From assembly GCF_013283795.1 (NCBI RefSeq), contig NZ_JABSOD010000003.1, positions 248,001 to 312,000 of the forward strand: a stretch of 64,000 nucleotides of DNA, written 5' to 3'. Each line of letters opens with the position of its first letter. Positions within the stretch are counted from its first letter, which is position 1. A model generated the notes under the pieces. The model saw only the letters and a list, made by a program, of their open reading frames with translations, made no database searches and was not told the origin of the DNA. Positions 49,115-56,492 of the stretch are shown piece by piece. The position numbers were made by a program, and so were the translations under genes. This DNA is from Rheinheimera lutimaris. Lineage in GTDB: Bacteria > Pseudomonadota > Gammaproteobacteria > Enterobacterales > Alteromonadaceae.

Positions 49115-51013
49115 ATGATTAAATGCTTAGCTGTCGTCGCCTTGCTGTGCAGCCTGAGTGTGCAGGCCGATATTCGTTTACCGACATTAATCAGCGATAA
49201 TATGGTGCTGCAGCGTGACACCGCACTAACCTTGTGGGGCTATGCGGCGCCCGGCGAGCAGATAACAGTGCAGTTAAACGGTGCTGTGTTGGGGCAAGTA
49301 CAGGCTGCCAAGGGCCAGTGGCAATTTAAGCTGGCGGCGCAACAAGCCGGCTGCGGCCATCAGCTGCGCTTTACCGGCAGCAATCAAATTACGCTAAATG
49401 ACATTTGCTTTGGCGATGTTTGGCTGGCTTCCGGCCAGTCGAATATGGAACTGCCGATGGCGCGCCTCACTGAGGCCTATCCGCAGGATTTAGCCAGCGC
49501 CAATTACCCGCAAATCCGCCAGTTTACCGTACCGCAGCAGTATAACTTTGACGCGCCACAGCAAGATTTAAGCGCCGGGCAGTGGCAAGCCGCCAGCGCG
49601 GACACTATTGCGCAGTTTTCCGCGCTGGCGTTTTATTTTGCCCGCGACCTGTTTAACCACAACGGCGTGCCCATTGGCATTTTAAATAATGCCCTGGGCG
49701 GCTCGCCGGTCGAAGCCTGGCTGAGTGAAGAAGCGCTGCAGGCCTTTCCGGATGCACTGGCACAAGGGCTAAAGTTTCGCGACAAAGCGCTGATAGCGCA
49801 GATTGAAGCGGCCGATAAAGCCAAGAACGCACAGTGGTATGGCGCTTTGGCTAAAGCCGATGCCGGCTTAACCGGCGATACGCCTTGGTATGCACCAACG
49901 CTGGATCACAGCGACTGGCAAAGCTTTACCGTACCTGGCTTTTTGCCTGAGCCTTTTACCGGCGCCTGGTGGCTGCGTAAAACCGTGCAGTTAACGGCGC
50001 AGCAAGCCGCTGCCGCCGATACCTTGCGGCTTGGTTCTATCATCGATGCCGACGAGGTGTATATCAACGGTGTTAAGGTAGGCCATACCACTTATCAGTA
50101 TCCGCCACGGCGATATACCTTGCCAAAGGGGCTGCTTACAGCCGGCAACAACCTGATAGCGGTGCGGGTTATTGCCACCAATAACAAAACCGGCCTGATG
50201 CCGGATAAACCTTACTGGCTGGGCACTGACGGGCAGCATATAGCCCTTAGCGGCCAGTGGCAGATGCGCCGTGGTGCCACAGCAGAGTCGTTGCCGTCTG
50301 ATACCTTTGTCCGCTGGCAGCCGCTGGGGCTGTTTAATGGCTTAACCGCGCCACTGACCAAACTGCCAATTAAGGGTGTGATCTGGTATCAGGGCGAGTC
50401 GAATGTTGGCCGCGAAGTACAGTATCAACAGCGGTTTCGTGCGCTGATTCGTGACTGGCGCGCCAAGTGGCAACAGCCACAGTTGCCGTTTTTATATGTA
50501 CAACTGGCCAATTATCTGGAGAAAAGTCCACAGCCTACCGAAAGTGGCTGGGCGGCGCTGCGTGAAGCACAACGCCTTGTGCAGAGCGAGCCCAATACCG
50601 CCATGGTGGTGGCGATTGATGTCGGCGAGTGGAACGATATTCACCCGGTGGATAAAAAAACGCTTGGTCAACGGCTGGCATTGGCGGCACGCGCGGTAGC
50701 ACTGGGCGAGGATGTGCAGTATCAGGGGCCGCAGCTGCTGTCGGCACAGGCGCAGGGCGATAAATTACTGCTTAGCTTTGATCAGCAGCTGGTGCTAAAA
50801 GCCGGCCAAAGCTTTGCCATCGCCGGCAGCGACGGCGAGTACCGCTGGGCGCAGGTAAAGCTACAAGGTAAACAATTAGTGCTGTCGCATGCCGATATTA
50901 AAGCGCCGCAGCAAGTACGCTACGCCTGGGCCGATAACCCGGATGCCGTGCTGTATAACAGTGCAGGCTTACCGGCGTCGCCTTTTACTGCGCAGATTGC
51001 CCGGCCAAAGTAA
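49115..51013 (+). CDS. Sialate O-acetylesterase-like enzyme, acetylxylan esterase candidate
   Basis: 632 residues from ATG 49115 (GGAG upstream) with signal peptide IKCLAVVALLCSLSVQA. The SGNH-hydrolase domain is split by an inserted beta-sandwich (about residues 250-400). The Ser is in WLASGQSNMELP, and the Asp/His pair is in EWNDIHPVDKK. The family removes acetyl groups from sialic acids, but related enzymes in xylan loci of Xanthomonas-like bacteria are acetylxylan esterases. No sialic acid gene is nearby, so acetylated xylan is the better guess. It acts in the periplasm. Confidence 0.88.
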   Translation: MIKCLAVVALLCSLSVQADIRLPTLISDNMVLQRDTALTLWGYAAPGEQITVQLNGAVLGQVQAAKGQWQFKLAAQQAGCGHQLRFTGSNQITLNDICFGDVWLASGQSNMELPMARLTEAYPQDLASANYPQIRQFTVPQQYNFDAPQQDLSAGQWQAASADTIAQFSALAFYFARDLFNHNGVPIGILNNALGGSPVEAWLSEEALQAFPDALAQGLKFRDKALIAQIEAADKAKNAQWYGALAKADAGLTGDTPWYAPTLDHSDWQSFTVPGFLPEPFTGAWWLRKTVQLTAQQAAAADTLRLGSIIDADEVYINGVKVGHTTYQYPPRRYTLPKGLLTAGNNLIAVRVIATNNKTGLMPDKPYWLGTDGQHIALSGQWQMRRGATAESLPSDTFVRWQPLGLFNGLTAPLTKLPIKGVIWYQGESNVGREVQYQQRFRALIRDWRAKWQQPQLPFLYVQLANYLEKSPQPTESGWAALREAQRLVQSEPNTAMVVAIDVGEWNDIHPVDKKTLGQRLALAARAVALGEDVQYQGPQLLSAQAQGDKLLLSFDQQLVLKAGQSFAIAGSDGEYRWAQVKLQGKQLVLSHADIKAPQQVRYAWADNPDAVLYNSAGLPASPFTAQIARPK

Positions 51014-51055
51014 CTGGCTTAACCCGGCCATTGCCCTTTGTTTTAAATGTGCTTA

Positions 51056-51083
51056 TCGGGGGTGCCGCAAGCCCCGACTTTAT
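51056..51083 (+). terminator. Possible terminator of the acetylesterase gene
   Basis: TCGGGG (51056-51061) pairs with CCCCGA (51072-51077) around a 10-base loop, followed by CTTTATT. Short stem, moderate T content. Confidence 0.35.
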
Positions 51084-51096
51084 TCAGCTGTATTGC

Positions 51097-51441
51097 TCAG
51101 AGCATATTCCGGTTGCAGTAAGTGGCTTTTTCAAATTCACTGACATTCATAGCAATATTTGGCACATGGGGGAACATAGTCACTAACTTCTTAACAACCG
51201 ACTGCGACAACTTTGCCCGCTGCTCAGTGCTGCGACCTTGCATAATGCTGGAAAAAACGTGGATGAAAAGCTCACGCTTTCCGCCAACCAGATACTTACT
51301 GTAAGGATTAACCCGGACTTTAATATCGCCGATATCAAACAAATCAGAGGCAACAGCAACTAAGTGAATTTGCTCTGCAATATATTCCTCAGGGTGACTT
51401 TCCAGCACCTCAACCGAGCAGTCGACGATAAAATGTGGCAT
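51097..51441 (-). CDS. 5-carboxymethyl-2-hydroxymuconate isomerase-like tautomerase
   Basis: 114 residues from ATG 51441, chosen for the family start MPHFIVDCS (Pro2 is the catalytic base after Met removal) and AGGAAG upstream. Readable stretches are VRVNPYSKYLVGG and IHVFSSIMQGRSTEQRAKLS. CHMI tautomerises an intermediate of homoprotocatechuate breakdown, but no other genes of that pathway are here, so the true substrate is open. It ends tail-to-tail with the acetylesterase gene. Confidence 0.85.
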   Translation of the reverse strand: MPHFIVDCSVEVLESHPEEYIAEQIHLVAVASDLFDIGDIKVRVNPYSKYLVGGKRELFIHVFSSIMQGRSTEQRAKLSQSVVKKLVTMFPHVPNIAMNVSEFEKATYCNRNML

Positions 51442-51481
51442 TAATCTTCCTCTATGGATAATTTTGCTCGGACCTAGGTTA

Positions 51482-52147
51482 TTAAATGCGATGTACTTTC
51501 GTAATGTCACGTAAACAACCAATTTTCACTAATTTCTCTTTAGGCTGACCATTCTTAGCTTCTTTAAGGAAATCGTAACTTCGATTAACTACAATCTGCT
51601 GCTTTAAATCGAAGGCTCTCTTTGTCGTGCCAAATACAAGCCTAAATTCTTTCTGATGCTCATAATGATTACCTTTTGCAAAAGCAAGATTCTTTGGCTC
51701 TTTTACATCAAATCCTACAGGCGCGTTATCACGATAATAATTCACATCCCCAGCTAACAAACCATTTTTATGTGGTGACAATAATTTCTTTATCGAAAAA
51801 TGGACTCGCTTGGTAAACTCTAAAGGTTCGGTTATTTCTATGCATGTATTAGTCTCAAATTCTTTATACAACTCATCTTTAAGAATTCTCGACATGCAAA
51901 AGACAAAAATCAAATCGGTATTTGTTGAATTTAAGAAAGAGAAATCTCCTTTTGCCAAAATTCGACCAGTTTTTGGGCAAGACAAAGTTACATCATTCTC
52001 AGGGTTATCTCGATGAAATCCCTCTAATGGATCGCCTCTGCGAATGTCTTCGTATTGTCTGAAATATGTAAGGTTTCTGAACAAAAGAAGCCCTTTATCG
52101 ACAAATCCACTAACAAATTTATCCGGCATATATTTGTAGAGCTTCAA
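51482..52147 (-). CDS. DUF2971-like hypothetical protein
   Basis: 221 residues starting MKLYKYMPDKFVSGFVDKG, followed by NLTYFRQYED, the layout of DUF2971 proteins. A late His/Glu segment, HYEHQKEFRLVFG, fits the same family. The gene is visibly AT-rich compared with its neighbours, suggesting recent transfer. DUF2971 genes are common in defence and mobile regions but have no proven role. No partner gene is recognisable; the tautomerase gene lies 40 bases downstream on the same strand. Confidence 0.65.
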   Translation of the reverse strand: MKLYKYMPDKFVSGFVDKGLLLFRNLTYFRQYEDIRRGDPLEGFHRDNPENDVTLSCPKTGRILAKGDFSFLNSTNTDLIFVFCMSRILKDELYKEFETNTCIEITEPLEFTKRVHFSIKKLLSPHKNGLLAGDVNYYRDNAPVGFDVKEPKNLAFAKGNHYEHQKEFRLVFGTTKRAFDLKQQIVVNRSYDFLKEAKNGQPKEKLVKIGCLRDITKVHRI

Positions 52148-52187
52148 TATAACCTCTTAACCCAAATCAGCATTGAACGCTTCTTCG

Positions 52188-52224
52188 GCGGGTCGAGCCC
52201 GCACGTAAACACGGGTTACCCGTG
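52188..52224. repeat. Two adjacent short hairpins in the halogenase-operon/DUF2971 gap
   Basis: GCGGG / TCGAG / CCCGC (52188-52202) and CACGGG / TTA / CCCGTG (52210-52224) sit seven bases apart. The pair is GC-rich within AT-rich sequence and looks like a small REP-type unit or a barrier between the DUF2971 gene and the operon that ends at 52350. Confidence 0.35.
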
Positions 52225-52335
52225 CTTGTAAATTTAATGTACAGAACACTACACCGCTGCTGTACAACTTACAATAATTTACAGGTACAGCCGATAGTTG
52301 TGTTGGCAAAAAATACCGGCTAAGCCGTCTGGCAA

Positions 52336-52360
52336 AGCAAGGATAGTGTTTACCCTTGCT
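52336..52360 (-). terminator. Weak terminator at the end of the halogenase operon
   Basis: On the reverse strand AGCAAGG pairs with CCTTGCT over 7 bp around an 11-base loop that spans the stop codon of the last gene. The tail is only TT, so strength is doubtful. Confidence 0.3.
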
Positions 52361-53060
52361 CTGGCTGCAGGTCGATAAAACTGCTGATGGTTAACCGGCC
52401 TGTTGCCGGATTGGCTGAGAGGCTGGCATGGGGCGGGATCGAGCCGCTGTGCAGGGCGTGGCGGCGGTAAATAATTAACCGGTTAAATACGCCTTCTGCC
52501 TCGGCTATCCGGGTGAATAACGGCGTGTCGCCGTTAATATAACCGGCATCGGGGCCGGGAATATTCGGGCCGCCATTTTCTGCTTCCATTGCACAGAAAT
52601 AGGTTGCGGTGCGGTTGTTATCTATAGTTTCAAAGCCGGTTTTACGGTGACGGTAAAAGGCGGTGCCGCCCTGCTCGCCGTGAAATAAATAATGTACCGC
52701 CGCCAGTGCATGGCGTTCGGTGGTATCAAAATGCGGAATGCGCTGCAGCAGCTTTAATTGCTCCGGTGGCGTGGTAACCAGTGAATAATGACAAATAGAA
52801 AACTGCAGGCTGCCGGCAGGCAGGGTAAACACCTCCTGTAACACTGGCGTCAGGCTTTGCAGCAGCGCTTGCTGATAGGCCTGTGGCGCCGGCGCGCGCA
52901 CGCCCGGGTAATAGGGCGAATTGGCAACAAAGCGCTGCTGGCAGGCATCGGCCAGCAACAGCTCTGGTTTGGCGAGAAAATTATCGACTATCAGCAGCGG
53001 CGATTGCTCGTTGCCGGGGTGCTGTACCGTTAGCTGCATAGCAGGATTAGGGCTTAGCAT
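52350..53060 (-). CDS. DUF6445 family protein of the halogenase cluster
   Basis: 236 residues from ATG 53060, overlapping the halogenase stop by seven bases; a second in-frame ATG eight codons later is possible. The frame stays open further upstream but only inside the halogenase gene. Features: LLIVDNFLAKPELLLADA near the start and HFDTTERHALAAVHYLF plus GTAFYRHRKTG in the middle, reminiscent of 2-oxoglutarate/Fe(II) oxygenase folds (H-x-D in PHFDTT). Proteins of this family accompany tryptophan-halogenase-like genes in TonB-receptor clusters. The enzymatic role is unproven. Confidence 0.72.
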   Translation of the reverse strand: MLSPNPAMQLTVQHPGNEQSPLLIVDNFLAKPELLLADACQQRFVANSPYYPGVRAPAPQAYQQALLQSLTPVLQEVFTLPAGSLQFSICHYSLVTTPPEQLKLLQRIPHFDTTERHALAAVHYLFHGEQGGTAFYRHRKTGFETIDNNRTATYFCAMEAENGGPNIPGPDAGYINGDTPLFTRIAEAEGVFNRLIIYRRHALHSGSIPPHASLSANPATGRLTISSFIDLQPEQG

Positions 53061-54580
53061 CGCGTATAGTCCGGCGCCTGGCAGTACTGACGGATAAACT
53101 CGCTGTGCTGCGGCAAGCGCGCCACGGCATGGCTGATGGTGTCGCGAATTTGCTGCAGATGTGCCGTTAATTGCTGTGCCGGCAAGCCAGCGACCAGCTG
53201 ATGATAGCTGTGTGGTGTTAAGCGCTGGCCCAGCATGACGTGAGTCCAGGACTCGAGCCGGAACATTTCGTCGCCGGTTTGAAAGGCATGCGCGCTGGCA
53301 CGGAACAGCTCTATACGGTGCGCCAGTGAATCGGGTATCGGCATAGTGCGGCAATAGTTCCAGAAGTCGCTGTCGCTGCGTTCGGTCTGATGATAATGCA
53401 GAATAATAAAATCGCGGATTTTCTCCAGTTCTCCAATCGACTGCTGGTTATATTCATCAATTAGCGGCTGGCTAACGCCGTTAAACGGAAATAAGCGCAA
53501 CAGCCTGATCACGCCATTCATAAACAGGTAAATACTGGTCGACTCCAGTGGTTCAATAAAACCGCTGGCTAAGCCCAGCGCGACACAGTTTTTCAACCAG
53601 AACTGCTTGCGCCGGCCGGTTTGGTAACTGAGGATGCGCGGCTCAAACAGCGGCGCGCCTTCCAGATTGCTGAGCAGCCGGTCACTGGCGGCGGCATCAG
53701 ACAGATAATCGCTGGCGTACACCAGGCCATTGCCAACCCGGTGTTGCAGCGGAATACGCCACTGCCAGCCGCTGTCATGCGCGATGGCGCGGGTATACGG
53801 CGGCAGGTTGGCGCCCGGTGCGGTTTGTACCACGGCGGCTTTATTGCACGGCAGCCAGTGGTCCCAGCGTTCAAAGCCGCTGTGCAGGGTTTGCTCAATC
53901 AGCAGGGCACGAAAGCCGGTACAATCGATAAACAGATCGCCGGTTACTTCTTCACCATTTTCCAGCACCAATGCACGAATATCACCGTTAACATGCTGCT
54001 GCACCTGCGCTATTTTGCCTTCTATGCGCACTGCACCCTGCGCTTCGCTAAAGCGGCGTAAAAAGCGGGCATAGCGGCCGGCATCCAGATGGTAGGCATA
54101 GCTAATCATCGAATTGCTGCTTTTGCCAAACTTGCCGGCGCAGGCGGCCTGCAACTCGTAGCAATAATCGCCCAGCGGCGCTGTGACGCCAAGCGCCCGG
54201 CCATGCAGGTAATAGTGCTGAAAATCAGCCAGAAAACTGCCTTTGCCGGTGGTGCCAAAAGGGTGCATGTATCTGTCGCCCAGCTGGCCCCAGTTTTCAA
54301 ACGAAATACCCAGTTTAAAGGTGGCATCGGTTTCGCGCATAAACTCTTGCTCGTCGATACCCAGCAGATTATGAAACAGCTGCACCGGCGGTATGGTAGA
54401 TTCACCCACGCCGACAGTACCGATATCTTCCGACTCGACCAGCACCACCTGTACCAGACCTTGTAAGCGTTTTGACAGCGCCGCGGCAGCGACCCAGCCA
54501 GCGGTGCCGCCGCCGGCTATCACCACTTTTTTAACGCCCGGCTGTTGTTCTGTTTCAGTGTGCACAGCATTGTCCCTCAT
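53054..54580 (-). CDS. FAD-dependent tryptophan-halogenase-family enzyme
   Basis: 508 residues, cytoplasmic. FAD-binding GGGTAGW lies at residues 23-29, the conserved halogenase lysine is K89 in ATFKLGISFENW, and the halogenase signature WxWxIP is intact as WQWRIP near residue 273. These enzymes use reduced FAD, O2 and halide to make hypohalous acid that is guided to the lysine. Family members found beside TonB receptors may act on substrates other than free tryptophan. It starts two bases downstream of the JmjC-like gene's end. A flavin reductase partner is not in the window. Confidence 0.92.
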   Translation of the reverse strand: MRDNAVHTETEQQPGVKKVVIAGGGTAGWVAAAALSKRLQGLVQVVLVESEDIGTVGVGESTIPPVQLFHNLLGIDEQEFMRETDATFKLGISFENWGQLGDRYMHPFGTTGKGSFLADFQHYYLHGRALGVTAPLGDYCYELQAACAGKFGKSSNSMISYAYHLDAGRYARFLRRFSEAQGAVRIEGKIAQVQQHVNGDIRALVLENGEEVTGDLFIDCTGFRALLIEQTLHSGFERWDHWLPCNKAAVVQTAPGANLPPYTRAIAHDSGWQWRIPLQHRVGNGLVYASDYLSDAAASDRLLSNLEGAPLFEPRILSYQTGRRKQFWLKNCVALGLASGFIEPLESTSIYLFMNGVIRLLRLFPFNGVSQPLIDEYNQQSIGELEKIRDFIILHYHQTERSDSDFWNYCRTMPIPDSLAHRIELFRASAHAFQTGDEMFRLESWTHVMLGQRLTPHSYHQLVAGLPAQQLTAHLQQIRDTISHAVARLPQHSEFIRQYCQAPDYTRC

Positions 54581-54581
54581 A

Positions 54582-55616
54582 TTAGCGGTTTAACCGGCTT
54601 AGCAGCATGGCTCTGAGCTGGCGCGCCTGCAGTTCATCCAGCGGGCCTAACATGCCCCGCGCTTCGGCCGGCAGGTGGGCTGCGGCTTGCTGCGGATCAT
54701 CAAACACATAGTAATTCAGCAGTGCCTGCCAGGCTTTGCGCTCATGCGCCGGTTTATCACGCAGGCACAACAGGGCGTGATACAGCAGGTTCATGCCCGA
54801 GCCGGTATAGTGTGGCGCTGTGCTCCACCAGTAGTTAATCAGCACATTAAAGCTGCTTTGTGCTTCCACCTGATGCCACCACATACCGGGCAGATATAAG
54901 GCATCACCCGGTTCCAGTTCGGCAATACAGCCGGCAGCAACAGCGCGCGGAAAATTGGGAAAACGTTGCAAGTCGGGCTTATCGAAATCGACCATGCTGA
55001 TCACCTGGCCGCCGGGTGTCGGCTGCAGCGGCCCCGGATACAAATTGCCGACTTGCTCCGGCGGAAACAGCGTAAAACGCCGCTTACCGGCGACACAGCA
55101 GGCGAGATTTTCTGACGCATCATAATGGCAGGCCGCCAGTGAGCGGTTACCCAGCCAGATGCTAACCCGATCCGGTTCAGTAGCGTAATCCAGCTCTGGT
55201 TTGGGCAGTTGCAATGGCAGTTGGCCCGGCAACGTTGGAAAGTGGCTTTGCAGCAGGTTAGAGGCGATATATACCGACGGCGGCTGCGCAACATCTTGCC
55301 AGGCCAGCAGATCAGCCAGTACCTGATCAATCCGGCCGTTGCTGATACTAAAATTTAGCCCGGTGGCGCTGTCATTATAAAAGTAGCGACCGTTCAGGCC
55401 GGGGTCGCCACGGTATACCTGGGTTGCTGCGCCGTTGTAATGGCATAACAGATAATCGGCCAGCGGCGCCGGGCCCTGTTGTCCCAGCCGTACTGCAGGC
55501 CAATGGCTGACCAGGCCTTTTAACAGCAGCGGCTCAGTGCTGTTAAGCAGTTGCGCCGGTACGACGCCTGGCTGGCAGTCATCAATAATACGGCAGTGCC
55601 GGCTAACCTGCAGCAT
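54582..55616 (-). CDS. Cupin-like (JmjC-type) Fe(II)/2-oxoglutarate oxygenase-like protein
   Basis: 344 residues. The double-stranded beta-helix region carries the metal-binding H-x-D in LAACHYDASENLACC and the distal His in LPGMWWHQVEA. KGLVSHWPAV near the N-terminus is typical of cupin_8/JmjC hydroxylases. It is packed between SapC (9 bases) and halogenase (1 base) and is a standard member of such clusters. Possibly it hydroxylates a protein or peptide; the target is unknown. Confidence 0.88.
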   Translation of the reverse strand: MLQVSRHCRIIDDCQPGVVPAQLLNSTEPLLLKGLVSHWPAVRLGQQGPAPLADYLLCHYNGAATQVYRGDPGLNGRYFYNDSATGLNFSISNGRIDQVLADLLAWQDVAQPPSVYIASNLLQSHFPTLPGQLPLQLPKPELDYATEPDRVSIWLGNRSLAACHYDASENLACCVAGKRRFTLFPPEQVGNLYPGPLQPTPGGQVISMVDFDKPDLQRFPNFPRAVAAGCIAELEPGDALYLPGMWWHQVEAQSSFNVLINYWWSTAPHYTGSGMNLLYHALLCLRDKPAHERKAWQALLNYYVFDDPQQAAAHLPAEARGMLGPLDELQARQLRAMLLSRLNR

Positions 55617-55625
55617 AAGCGGGCC

Positions 55626-56372
55626 CTATACCGGTTGTGCTGCAGCGCGCAGCAGCTGATTTTTACGCTCGATTAAACTGCTGATATGGCGCAGTGAGCT
55701 TTGCATGGCAAAAGCCTGTTGTAAAAAACCGGCTTGATGTAACTGTTCCAGTTCAGGCCCGCGTAGCCTGGCCAAAGCGTCGCTGTTAATACAGTAATAA
55801 CCATTTAAACGGTGTTTTTCGCCATTTTGCAGGCTGTATTCGATATTAACCGGCTGCAGCAGGTTTAACCGGCCAAAGGCATTGAACAGCGGGCCTGTCA
55901 GCGCCGTGCCGCGATGAATACGTTGCAGGGTATCGGCAATATGCTGCAAATAAGGGCTGTTGCCGCCATGGGACAGAAACAATTGTTGGCCATATTGCCG
56001 GTTTACTTTTGGGTGTGCCAAATCGATATGCACCACGGCTTCGGGTTCGGTTTGTCCGGCCTGCTGCTGAAAGCCGATACGAAACGGGCCTTTTTCAATC
56101 AGTGCCGGAATATAGCGACCATCCCAGCCATTGGCGTGCTGTGGGTTAAGGTACAGATTTTCTTCTGCTGCCAGCCCCAGTAAAGCGACAGCCTGAAAGC
56201 TGTCGTCCTGTTGATTGTGCTGCGCCAGAATGGCGTACTCGTGTTGCAGGGCGCCAAATTCGGTGGCAAACACCGGCACACTGCAAAGGTTGTCGCCATA
56301 TTCTGCGGCAAAACAGTGCAAGACCCGGGTATCCTGATGGTCGATATTATTTAACAGTACGTGCTGCGTCAT
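55626..56372 (-). CDS. SapC family protein
   Basis: 248 residues, soluble. VPVFATEFGALQHEYAIL and WDGRYIPALIEKGPFRIGF match the SapC family, named from a Campylobacter gene set for S-layer proteins. In carbohydrate-type TonB-receptor clusters SapC regularly sits beside a tryptophan halogenase and a JmjC-like protein. Function there is not established. First gene after the TonB receptor, 120 bases away across a probable attenuating terminator. Confidence 0.88.
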   Translation of the reverse strand: MTQHVLLNNIDHQDTRVLHCFAAEYGDNLCSVPVFATEFGALQHEYAILAQHNQQDDSFQAVALLGLAAEENLYLNPQHANGWDGRYIPALIEKGPFRIGFQQQAGQTEPEAVVHIDLAHPKVNRQYGQQLFLSHGGNSPYLQHIADTLQRIHRGTALTGPLFNAFGRLNLLQPVNIEYSLQNGEKHRLNGYYCINSDALARLRGPELEQLHQAGFLQQAFAMQSSLRHISSLIERKNQLLRAAAQPV

Positions 56373-56415
56373 GTCTGCTTCCTGTCTCTGTTACTACCAC
56401 TGTCGTTAAACGGTA

Positions 56416-56444
56416 AAAAGCCGCTGCGCTGCCGCCCGGCTTTT
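56416..56444 (-). terminator. Terminator or attenuator between the TonB receptor and sapC
   Basis: On the reverse strand AAAAGCCG pairs with CGGCTTTT over 8 bp around a 13-base loop and runs into five T. A second hairpin (CCGCCAG / TTGTG / CTGGCGG, 56468-56486) lies just before it. Together they would lower transcription of the downstream enzymes relative to the receptor. Confidence 0.5.
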
Positions 56445-56492
56445 ACAGTACAACGAACAGAGCATCACCGCCAGTTGTGCTGGCGGCAGGCT

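Noticed and set aside
53061-53354. N-terminal extension of the DUF6445 gene into the halogenase gene
   Set aside because: The added ~98 residues are the out-of-frame shadow of the halogenase C-terminus and are rich in Arg, Ala and Pro without structure.
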